From Vanrija pseudolonga (lineage: Eukaryota; Basidiomycota; Tremellomycetes; Trichosporonales; Trichosporonaceae): DNA of 64,000 nucleotides. Positions 10,593-20,440 of the stretch are shown here, in pieces. The notes beneath the pieces were generated by a model. It saw only the letters and a list, made by a program, of their open reading frames with translations. It was not told the origin of the DNA and ran no database searches. Location of the stretch: assembly GCF_020906515.1 (NCBI RefSeq), contig NC_085852.1, positions 3,224,001 through 3,288,000 of the forward strand, read 5' to 3'. Position numbers and translations under genes: made by a program. The first letter of the stretch is position 1, and every line of letters begins with the position of its first letter.

Positions 10593-12267
10593 TCATCGAC
10601 TCCGCTCCCGGCGCCACGCGGCAAGACCCGCGCCGCCGTCCAGCAGCTCCTGGACACGCACGCGCGCCCACTCGCGCCGGCGCATATCGACCGACATGCA
10701 CCGCTCGCGCGCACGCGCGAGACACTGCTCCCAACGCATGCGCTCGAACGCGATCGCGTCGTCCCGTGCTTGGGCGTGCGAGCGGGGAGCCCACGACGTC
10801 GAGCTCCCCGACTCGTCCTCGTCGTCCTCGGGGAACAGCGCGTCGTGGTCCATCAACCCTTCCTTGTCCATCGACTCGACAATGTCGAACAGCAGCCGCG
10901 CTTCTGCGACCGGCGCGTCCGCCGTCGTCAGGGACGTGAGGTAGGATATCGGGTCTTGCGACCACAGCGATCGGAACGCGGCATCGTACCGCGCCGATAG
11001 ATCGGTGAGCACGATTTCTGCGTCGAGGTGGGGCGTCGTGATATCCGCTGGGGTTGTGTCAGCATGTAACGCGCGGCAGGGGGTGGGAAGTGGGCAGTGC
11101 GCGGTGCGTCGGCAGCGGGGAGTAGCGCCTCGCTATCAGGACACGTGAGTAGCCGACTCGACGGCGGATGCAGCCCACTCTCGGCCATTAGCGCGAGATG
11201 TTGGCGCACCGCGCGGTGTTGGTGTGACCATCACCACCAGCGGCGGTGTTGGCGGATGGTGGACGGTGGCACCGACACCCTCGGCGCTCCGTGAACCCCG
11301 TGATAGCCTGCCGCCGCCTTGGCACGGCGGCAATCTCCCGCACCAAAACTCGAAACTTGGCACTCACCATCGTCGTCGAGCGAGTACAGCTGGCGGACGC
11401 GTTTCTCGACTTCGGCGGCAGCAACGCCAGGCCGCTCATGCACGACACGGCGCGCCTCGGTGAGCTCGGCAAAGTGCTCGCCCAGCTTGGCGAACGCGTC
11501 GGTGCCGAGCAGCTCGGCGGTCGCCTCCCATGCGCGTGCGGACGCGACGGCGTCCTGCACGCCCGGGTCGGACGAGTATGTTGGGTCTGCGGCGGACAGC
11601 TCGGCGCACAGCTACCGTAGGGGGCAAGGTGTCAGCGTCATCATTGCTGGCCAGGCAGCCGGTGGTAGCACGTCAGCCGGCAACTAGCGCCGTTGGTGAC
11701 GTCGTCGGTCACCGCGGCAGAGGTCCGGTTTTTTGCTCCACGTTCCCAGCTACTCACCATCATTGCGCTCCGCGTCTTGTCATACAGCTGCGCGCGATAG
11801 TTCTCGCTCAGTGCAATGTTGAAGAAGATGCACAGGTAGTTCCAGGTGCGGTTCATGCCTGTGACGAGGTCGAGTGGGGGACAGTGTGGCTGGGCGGTGT
11901 TCATGCCAAATCGGGGCATGCCAAAGCGGCCGACCGGCGCATGCCCCGCGTAGGGGTGCATGCGTTGTCGCTGCTTCGGCCGATGCTGTATTAATGTTGG
12001 CGCGGACGAGGGTTGTGATGTCGATGTCGATGCTACTGCTGTTGCTACTGGTGTTGCTGCTGCTGCTGCTGCTGATGGGGCCGGCACGGTCGTGGCTGCT
12101 ACTGCCGGTGCCGCTTTGGCGAGCTGCCGGGGCCGGTTAAGGGGAGATGTCGTCAAACTTTCGCCCTCGGACAGTGTCGTGATCGACGACACGACCGACA
12201 CGGGCGTCGACACGGGCGACGGCGAGTCGGCGCTGCTCTCGCTCCTGCCGCTGGTGCTACTTGGCAT
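10593..12267 (-). CDS. LFP-family protein B (unrecognised family)
   Basis: Paralog of the gene at 7145-9437, same strand and same intron plan: exons 12267-11758, 11611-11368 and 11047-10593, junctions phase 0 (after RSAMM) and phase 1 (after SLDDD). It encodes about 402 residues. The first ~115 residues are Ser/Thr/Ala/Pro-rich; then comes a helical block (NYLCIFFNIALSENYRAQLY), then VEKRVRQLYSLDDDG, and in the last exon MDHDALFPEDDE and a helical WEQCLARARE segment ending AAWRRERSR. Like paralog A it has long introns (146 and 320 nt) where neighbours have 34-60 nt. No known domain is visible. Function unknown. Confidence 0.7.
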
Positions 12268-14255
12268 GGTGGGCAGAGCGGGCAGAGCGCAGTGGTTGTA
12301 GTAGACGGAAAATCTTGTCGAACACCGCGGCCAGTGTCCGATAGAGGAGAACCAGGCCGGCTTGACCTGGAGCACTCGCACCGACCGGACAAGGGCGCGC
12401 GGCGGGGGCGGGGGGAGTAGTGATGCACAGAGAATGTGAGTGAGCGAGTGGGTGATGCAGACAAGGGGTGAGTATCTCGTTGCATGCACTAATCTGGACA
12501 GCAGCGTCGGGCCCCAGATCTTCCATCCAATGCGAGGTAAGATGGTGTTGTGGTGTCGTAGTGCCTGCCCCGTCACAGTCCTTGGCCTTGCCTGGCTCGT
12601 CGCGCTTGCTCCGATGGATGATTTTACGGGCAGCCAGGTGCAGGCAGGTAGGCCGCAGCCCCCAGTGCGCCAGCGCTCCGCGCCGCGCCAAGCCACGTCG
12701 CTGCCCCTCGCATTGTTCGTGCCGAGTCTCTGGCGAATGTGCTGCGTCCTGTTGGCCCGCGTCTCCGTGTCTGGGGCTGCCAGGGCCACATGACGAGGGC
12801 TCACTTGCCGGCGGCAGTCGAGGGCCGTTGGGTTCCGGCCACCCGCCTGCCTGCAGCTACAAGCCCAGCGGTGCCGGAGCAACACGTCTGCCCTTTTTGC
12901 CGTGGCTCGCTCGCAATACCTCCTACCTCGTCCGCCGTCCTTCGCCTTTCCGCGGCCGTCGCTTTTTTTGGTTTTTCATCAGCCGCGTTTGGTTTTGACA
13001 AGAAATCAATGCACTAGCTTCCATACCGAGACCCCAGCAACAAGACGCAGCATACGTCGGCGCACGACCGCCCACTACGCTCGCTCTGACTCGCATCGCG
13101 ATTGTCATGCTCATGCAAAACGCGCACACACGTTTGCGGCGCCGTCGCTCGGTCGGTCGGCCCTTGGCCGCCAGCCTGCCACCACCACCCCGTCCCTTTG
13201 AACCCTAGTTGACCACCACTTCCGGGCGCCAGATGATGACCACCCCATTATGCGTGATTCGGCTCGTGCTGCCAACTAACTGCCAAGTGCAGCTCGTCCC
13301 GTCCAGCAGCCTTGTCCGTGGCCGTCGCTGTGGCTGTGGGGCGCCGACGCCTTTGTGGGGCTCACAATGTGGCTGGGGATGCACGAATCAAGTCTTGGGT
13401 GCGAGCCCATTGTCCTTCCGACGCCTCTGCCCGCTTGAGCGCTGTTGCTGTGCGCGTTCGTTGTGTCTTGTCCGGCTGCAGTTAAGCGACGAGGGGAAAG
13501 GCACTGTTGTTGTTGTCGAAGCATCGTTGTCGCTCGCCACAAAGCCGCCTTCCGCCGAAAATCATCAAAAATCATGTCGGGTGGCTTAGGAGGCGTTTTC
13601 AAGGGAAAAATCGGGTGGGGGGATCACTTAATGACTCTCGATGAAATGACCACGTGTGTGTCAGGAGGACCACGTGGGGGTGCAAGTACAGTTCCCACGG
13701 TGGCCACACACATTGTCACGTGATTCTCCACTGGTCCTCACCTCACCACCAGGCCCTTTGACGCGCAGTCGATGCCTCTCTCCTTTCCGTCAGTGAGCTC
13801 TTTGCATGCAGAATGCATCGTCTCTCTGTCGGCCGCAACGCTGCAATCCCCCCGACAACTCTCGCCCCACGTCCAGCCCACCCATTGTCCGCCGCCACGA
13901 CGTTCGGAATGCCACTTGCCCACTGTACGAAGAGCCTCCTCTCCCCTGCCTTGGAAATTGCCCCCGGCCGATCTTGTCGGGTCACCGGTGCCTGGCTGGC
14001 TGCGAGCGTTGCCACCGTCGCTCATTTCCGAATGTGTGTCTCACATCTCACCATGGTCGACATCATCTGACCTCGCGCGCGCTGCGTCTGCTCCACGAAA
14101 GGTTCAGAGCTACCACTCTTTCGGACCGCATCTACCATCACCTCGGGTCGGGCCACACGCCCAATACTACATAACTCGGGTCTTTGCGTTTGGCCAACGA
14201 CTCTCATCATCGTAATCACCCCGCGGCGACCACCCGGACACACCACACCGAAACA
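12268..14255. other. Long intergenic region, divergent promoters, CACGTG cluster
   Basis: About 2 kb between the start of LFP gene B (minus) and the persulfide-dioxygenase-like gene (plus). No gene is supported. Three CACGTG motifs cluster at 13651-13722. Confidence 0.5.
13651..13722. promoter_or_regulatory. Cluster of three CACGTG E-boxes
   Basis: CACGTG occurs at 13651, 13671 (exactly 20 bp apart) and 13717, the last within TCACGTGA. In yeasts CACGTG is bound by bHLH factors, Cbf1 for sulfur genes and Pho4 for phosphate. The next gene downstream (ATG at 14256) is a persulfide-dioxygenase-like enzyme, so a sulfur link is attractive but inferred. Confidence 0.45.
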
Positions 14256-15436
14256 ATGTCGAGATACGTTGCGCGGACTGCCTGTCGCGCCTGCCGTATG
14301 GCTAGGGCGGGGTATAAGACCGGCGCTGTGGTTGCAGCGCGGTCGAGTCCTTCGACTTCGACACTCCCTTCGACGACCTTCATTCGGTGAGTGCAGCACG
14401 TTGGCCCCCCGCTAACAACGCCCAGCTACCTCGCATCCTCATCACACCCCATGGCGTCCAAAGTCTCCCCGCACGCCAGCTACGCCGGCACCAAGGCCAA
14501 CACGCCACTCGTACACACGTTCTTCGACAAGCAGACAGCAACGTGGACGTACGTCGTTGTCGACCCCGCAACGCGTAGCTGCTATGTGATCGACCCTGTG
14601 CTCGATTACGACGCAGCCAGCGGGCGCGTGAGCTTCACGACCGTCGAAGCGCTCAAGAGCTTTATCGACGCTGAAGGTCTGCACGTCGACCGGATTATCG
14701 AGACTCATGTCCACGCCGACCATTTGACGGGTGCCATGGCGCTGAAGCGGGTAGGTCCGAGATCTGCACACCCACATGCCGCACGCCTCACACTGACACA
14801 ATGCAGATCCTCCCGTCCCATCCGCCCATCTATGTTGGCTCGCGTGTCGACAAGCCCCAGGCTCACTTCTCCCCAATGTATGGCTTCTCGCATGCGGATC
14901 TGCAGGGCTCATTTGATGGCCACTTGGTCGATAACGAGAAGCTCAAGCTCGGCGAGCTCGAAGTGACATTCCTCCCGCTACCAGGCCACACGCCAGACAG
15001 CATGGGCATTCTCGTCGGCGACGCCCTGTTTGCAGGCGACAGCCTGTTCATGCCTGACGTGGGCACGGCGCGCGTCGACTTCCCTGGCGGCTCAGCAAAA
15101 GCACTGTTCGAGTCAGTCCAGAAGGTGTTCAGCCTCGACCCCGACGTGCGCATCTTCGCAGGGCACGACTACCCCGACGGGCGGGACGTCGCGTCCATGT
15201 CGACGGTCGCGGAGCAGATGGCGCGCAACAAGCACGTTGGCGCTGGCGCGACGATGGACGAGTTCGTCAAGGTGCGCGAGGCGCGCGACGCTACGCTGGG
15301 CTCGCCAAAGCTCCTTCATCCAAGTCTCCAGGTCAACCTTCGTGCAGGCCGACTGCCGCCGGCCGACGAGCACGGGCGGCAGGCGCTCAAGACGCCCGTC
15401 CGGCTGCCAGAGGACAACCCGCTCACTGGGGTGTAG
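14256..15436 (+). CDS. Persulfide dioxygenase/ETHE1-like metallo-beta-lactamase-fold protein
   Basis: Metallo-beta-lactamase fold enzyme of the ETHE1/glyoxalase II group, likely oxidising glutathione persulfide in mitochondrial sulfide detoxification. Three exons (14256-14386, 14426-14750, 14807-15436) give about 361 residues. The metal motif ETHVHADHLTGA gives HxHxDH; further ligands are visible in LPGHTPDS, GDSLF and FAGHDYPDG. The first ~40 residues (MSRYVARTACRACRMARAGY) are basic, Ser/Thr-rich and without acids, typical of a mitochondrial presequence; an internal Met (MASKVSPHAS) could start a cytosolic form. The C-terminal helix-rich part (STVAEQMARNKHV) resembles bacterial persulfide dioxygenase/rhodanese-associated MBL proteins. 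A glyoxalase-type hydrolase is less likely because the fungal C-terminal domain is missing. Confidence 0.85.
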
Positions 15437-16273
15437 TATGTACCAAGTATGTCGTTGTCACGTCGTTATGCATCATTTGTGGTTGACGACGCGACGCGTG
15501 GAGGTTGGTTGTCGAGACTGAGGAGGGCCTTGGCGCGTTGGATTCGGGATTCTGAATCGCTGAATCGCTTCGGGAGCGCGTGGCGCGGCACCGGCGGACC
15601 TGCGCCGAGTCACCGGAGCGGTGTGCAGAACAATGGAGAGGGGGGTGCGCAGTAATCGTAATATCCATTTCTTGGCCAAGTATTGCAACACGAACGGCTC
15701 CGCAACCTGCCAGCTGCTTGCTCTCCAGCACTCCCCAGCCTATGTACATGCATACCCTCGAGATAAGCACGCATCGCTGATAGCTACAACGACTAGTGTA
15801 TCCCGAAACAAGCATGGCCACGCCACTGACGCGTGGCAGTGGACGCTCAATCGGCAACTTTGCCCAGATAAAATTCCGAAAAGTATTCCAGATAGCTGTT
15901 GTTCCTGGCTACACAACCCCTCCACCGCTCTGCTCGCGGCTATGACGGCGGCTTCGGCTACGTGGGGCATTCGGACGCTGCGGTGGGGGTCTGGCTGCTT
16001 GGGTCTCCGCCAGGGCGTAGCATAGGCGACTTCGGCCACGTCCGTGGCCTCCCTGGCGCGTTCGTAATAACCGCCCAGGTCTTCGTTGTTGCTGCCCAGG
16101 GTACGGCGTGTCCCGCGCCGCTGCCTCCTAATCACGGGTCCCGAAGTCTTGCTTGTCCCACACCTTGTTGTGCACTGTGGTGCGTGGTGCTGTGTGGTGC
16201 TGCGCTGCGTGCATGGACGTACGTGCATTCACTTGTTGCATCTTGTTCGTCTTGTCTTGATAACACCACACAC
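15437..16273. other. Intergenic, nothing supported
   Basis: About 840 bp between two plus-strand genes. Open frames are short and overlap on both strands without motif support. Presumed 3' UTR and promoter. Confidence 0.45.
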
Positions 16274-17324
16274 ATGATGAGCAGAGAAACACTACACTCC
16301 TGTGACGGCTCGTCCCTCGCGCCGACTGTCAGCGCGTCGCCTACCGCCGTGGAAGGTTCCCCAGAGTACGTCGTCTTGGGCTTATCGCGCGTCGCCCCAA
16401 GCTAACCCCACAGCCTCGGCACCATGTCTCTTGCGGATGAGAAGAAGGCCCAGTCGGCCTTGCCACCACCACCAACACCATTACCATCATCATCACCATC
16501 ACCCGCTTCCCCCCAACCATCGGTCACCGTCACCAAACCCCTCGACCCGTCCAAGTCGTGGCGGGAATGGCGGCGGGAAAACATTGGCGGCGGGCAGATG
16601 CTTTTCATTCTCCTGCTGCAGGCGTTCTCGGCCGGCCTGCTCGACGCGTTCGCATACGGCGACTTTGAGACATTCGCCTCGAACCGTGAGTGGCGTCGGC
16701 ACTCATCCTTTCCACACATACTCACACCCCACAGAAACCGGCAACATGATCCTCCTCACCCTCGCGGCGGTCGGAACCGTCCCCGTCCTCTTACTCCTCA
16801 CTGGTGTCTCGCTCGCGGGCTTCATGCTCGGCGCCTTCATCTTCGGACACTGGGGCACGTGGGCCGGCCCGCGCAGGCGGCAGTGGCTGCTGTGCACGAC
16901 CTCGTGCCAGACTCTCCTGACGCTCGCCTGTGCGCTGCTTTCCAGTCCTGCCGGGCCAAAAGTCACCCAGCACAAGGGCAAGCACGAGTGGGTCGTCATG
17001 TTCCTCATGGCCTTCATGTCCGGCGCACAGGTGTGCATGGCCCGCCAGTCCAAGTGCCAGGAGGTCCCGACCGCGCCGATGACCTCCCCCCTCGTCGACT
17101 TCCTCACCGATCCGAACCTATTCAAGCGAGGGAACGAGGAGGAGAAGGTCTCTACCGGCCCACGCAATCGCCGCATGGCCTACCTCGGCCTCGTGATCGT
17201 CGGGTCCTTTCTCGGCGCGGTGCTCCACCGCTTCGCAAACAGCTGGAGCATTGTCGTCGCGAGCGTAGGTATCAAGGCGAGCGTGGTGCTCGCCGTGGCG
17301 CTCGCCAAGCCATGCGGGGTTTAA
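16274..17324 (+). CDS. DUF1275 (YoaK-like) membrane protein
   Basis: Integral membrane protein of the DUF1275/YoaK family, a six-helix family of unknown function. Three exons (16274-16365, 16414-16685, 16735-17324) give about 317 residues. A shorter start is the Met encoded at 16424 (MSLADEKKAQS). After a Pro/Ser-rich N-terminus the first helix reads LLQAFSAGLLDAFAYGDF, and splicing yields FASNQTGNMILL, the conserved N-Q-T-G-N element after helix 1. Further hydrophobic segments are at VPVLLLLTGVSLAGFMLGAF, near HEWVVMFLMAFMSGAQ, LGLVIVGSFLGAV and the C-terminal helix. The stop lies about 60 bp from the convergent ferric reductase stop. Family is confident, role unknown. Confidence 0.85.
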
Positions 17325-17387
17325 TTGTATTCATAGATAGCATAGCATAGCATAGATGTACCGCATAGATGTACCATTGCATTAGGG

Positions 17388-19684
17388 CTACCAGCCGAAC
17401 GCCTCGGCGTGGAACGAGACGGGGACTTGGCCGCGGAGCACAGCGGTGGGAGTGTTGACCCGCACAACGGCACGGCGCGCCGACAAGGCGAGTTCGGTCG
17501 GCCCACAGACCGTGACACATACACCCGCCGCGTCGTGGGTGGAGGCGAGCACGTCCTCCCGAAGGAGCTCTTCGAGGGGCGAGCGACCAGCATGGAGCCT
17601 GACGGCGCGGGTAGCGGCGGCGCTGAGACCGAACGGGCCGGCCTTCTCCTCCACCACGGCACTCGACGGGCCAGCGACTTTGTCCTCCTCGTCGCTTTCG
17701 AGCGCGGGGACAGCACCGCGGGTGACGAAGACATCGATGCGCACTCTGATACTGGTGCTGGCTGCCAGCGCCTCGTTGACAAGCGGGGCGATCCATTCCA
17801 CGTTGTCTGCCGAGCGCACGTTCCAGATCATGTGGAGCGCTGTGACGGCACTTTCGCCGCGCTTGATCGCGGCCAGGGTGTCGAGAAGCAGCGAGGTGGC
17901 GAAGCTAACACCCGTTCCGCCGACAACGAGGACCACAGTGTCGTAGTGGTGCATCGAGTGCACGTTGCCGTATGGGCCTTCGATCAGGCAGCGCGTGCGC
18001 GACTTGGTACCAATGAGTCGGTCTCGCAATCTGCGGGTGAAGCCTGAGGTGTCAGCCACGGCTCCACCGGGGATGACCTACCCCGCTGCGTGCGCACGAA
18101 GAACACGGCGTCCCCGCTCGCAGTAGCCATCGTGAACGGGTGCTGTTGGAACCTGGTAATGGATGGCATGGTAAGGTAAGCATGCTGCCCCGCCTGCCAC
18201 TTCATCGGCGTCGGCACAGTGATGCGCATTACCTCTGCGTCGAGGAGCTCGACGAGCGCGAGGTGGTCCGTCGTGGCGGGCTTGGTGAAGAGTGTCACGG
18301 AGTTGAGGTACACCATGCGCGCGAGGCCGACGATGCGCGAGCCGCCCCAGATGATCAGACCGGCCGCAAGGTAGCCCCACAGCGCGACCCAGTGGAAGAG
18401 GCAGCCGATGATGAACATGCTGCGAGTATGAGCTACACACGCCAGAGTGGCGCAACTCACAGTGCCATGGCGATATGCAGCGCCAGGAACGCCTCGTACA
18501 TCCACGCGCGGACGGCGCGGAAGCTCGAGATGTAGATGAGCAGCAGGCCAGCCCATGCCACCATGCCCGTGTTGAAGATGTACGATCCCGGCGCGAACGC
18601 GTGGCTCATGGCGCTCTTCGACGCCCAGCCGATAGAGTGGATACTGGATGTCAAAACACACACGCGGCCGGCAGCGCGGTGCAGGTAGTTGAGCTTCTCG
18701 TACGAGATGCCTGTGAGCAGCGATATGAGGTTGTTCCTGTTCGCCAGGCCGATGATGAGGGGCACTTGCGAGTACGCGATGTAACCCATGAAGTTGATCG
18801 GCGCGACCGCCTCCCCAGGCACTGAGGTCAGCTCCGTCCAATGGGCAAAGCTTACTCTTCGAGCCGTACATGCCCAGGCCGAGCACGACGCCGGTGTACG
18901 CCGCAGTCCAGAACCACTCGTTGGCCGTCGAGTTGGAGTAGAGCCACAGCGGGAAGACACGGACGTGGGCGAGGTTACCGAAGGCAGTGGACGCGGCGCG
19001 AGTGATGTGCTGCCGCGTTGTGGCAACCTCTACCTTCGCTTCACCAGCCTTGGCTTCGTCCTGCGGCGAGCGACGCGCCAGCACACGGCGCTTGACCACC
19101 TTTGCGCGCCACAGCCGGAAGAGGTACAGCGCAGTAAGGAGCACGATCACCCCCGCAGCGACCCACCACGTCGCCCACGCGGCGGTATCCTCCCTCGCCT
19201 GCCGGTTGAATCCTGTACCATCGCACCTCCCGTGGTCGGCATCGCCGGCCTGGCAGTCGACTCCTCCGGTCGGGCGTTGACCAGTCATTGGGCCACGGCC
19301 GCCGCCTCCCGTCGGCCGCTGGCCAGTGAGGCCGGTGGGTGTGCCTGACCCCGCCGCCGAGCCGTCGACTACGCCGCCTGTTGGACGGACGCCAGAGAGG
19401 GAGATGGACCCGCTGCCCAGACCTCCTGTAGGGCGCTCGCCAGAGAGAGAGACCGATCCACTACCCTGACCTGCGGTGGGTCTCTCGCCAGATAGGGAGA
19501 CTGATGAGGCCAAGCCGCCGGTGGGCCGCTCACCGGAGAGGGAAACGGACGACGCCAGACCGCCGGTGGGACGTTCCCCGGAGAGGGAGACGGCGGAGCC
19601 GCCCAGACCGCCGGTGGGGCGCTGGCCTGTGAGAGAGACTGAACCGCTCCCCTCTGGCCGCTGTCGTTTCTGAAGAAGAGGCAT
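17388..19684 (-). CDS. Ferric reductase (FRE-type) with N-terminal repeat tract
   Basis: Plasma-membrane metalloreductase moving electrons from NADPH through FAD and two hemes to extracellular Fe(III)/Cu(II). Exons 19684-18856, 18821-18461, 18419-18082 and 18043-17388 give about 727 residues. Residues 13-141 are a Ser/Gly repeat with eight RPTGG-like units. Membrane helices follow from WWVAAGVIVLLTALYLFRLW. Two H-x13-H heme pairs are visible, between LNYLHRAAG and SSIHSIGW and between LALHIAMAL and GCLFHW. QHPFTMAT is the FAD-binding HPF motif, VVGGTGVSF the NADPH-binding glycine loop, and VTVCGP the C-terminal nucleotide motif. The cytosolic domain carries a Glu/Ser-rich insertion (ESDEEDKVAGPSS). 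No signal peptide is seen upstream of the repeats, so an extra 5' exon is possible. Confidence 0.9.
19262..19648 (-). repeat. Minisatellite coding SLSGERPTGG repeats
   Basis: In-frame tandem repeat inside the ferric reductase gene, unit about 45-48 bp for the core copies, encoding SLSGERPTGGLASSV-like units. Eight RPTGG/RPTAG units are present, with the last ones more diverged and spaced. The predicted position is extracellular or N-terminal to the first helix. Confidence 0.85.
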
Positions 19685-20440
19685 TTTGTTGGGCGGTGTC
19701 GCACAACCATTCTTCGCCCAGCGCCGGCTTTACATATGCCACAACGCAAAGTCTGCGCAGCACGCCACAATTGGTCTAGGCCGAAGACTGGGCGTATCAG
19801 ATAACGAGGTTTGTCGTGCGTCTGTCCCAATATGCATGTTGTGGGGGTCTACGATGCTCCAACCTCGCGCCTGACTCCGTACTAGAGTCCGTGAATGGGT
19901 TCGCGACCGGGCGGTCCCCGCTTGGCCCAGCTATATTCGCGTGCCAAGAGCGCGGGGCGAGGCAGATCTGCATGCAGGTACGAGGGTCTGGACCTTGGGT
20001 CGTGCCAAGAGGCCAGTTGCGGCCGACGAGCTGCTGCGTACGACTGACGCGGATCTGACTGGAGGAAAAGTGTGACATGTTCTGGCCGATGAGGGGGGGC
20101 GGAGTCTAGAAGTGCCACGCTCGACCCTGGCCTCCACCCGGAGACCAGATTCCCACCAAGCTGCTGCGCTTCGCTTGTTCACTCAATGCTGCCGGACCAA
20201 GGAAGGCTGAGGAACGGCCTGTCTCCTACAGTACTTCTGGCCCGAGTGTCCGAAGGCTCGGGCATCGGCGTGTAGAGGTCAGGTTACAGCGGCCAATGCC
20301 CCGCTCGTGTCGTCGGCGAATGAAGGGGAGTGGCACTGAGTCCAATGACTGCCTCGATGACGACTTGAGGACACTAGGCAAGCCCAAGCGGACTGGTGAA
20401 CATTGCATGTACGTGCTAGCTACGTGGCTCGATGCCAATG
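19685..20440. other. Intergenic, ferric reductase promoter
   Basis: About 750 bp upstream of the ferric reductase start and downstream of the transcription factor stop, both on the minus strand. No gene or clear motif is supported. Confidence 0.45.

Noticed and set aside
9671-10939. 422-codon open frame on the plus strand
   Set aside because: Low-complexity Arg/Pro/Ala/Ser product, antisense to the last exon of LFP gene B, no motif; high GC explains the open frame.
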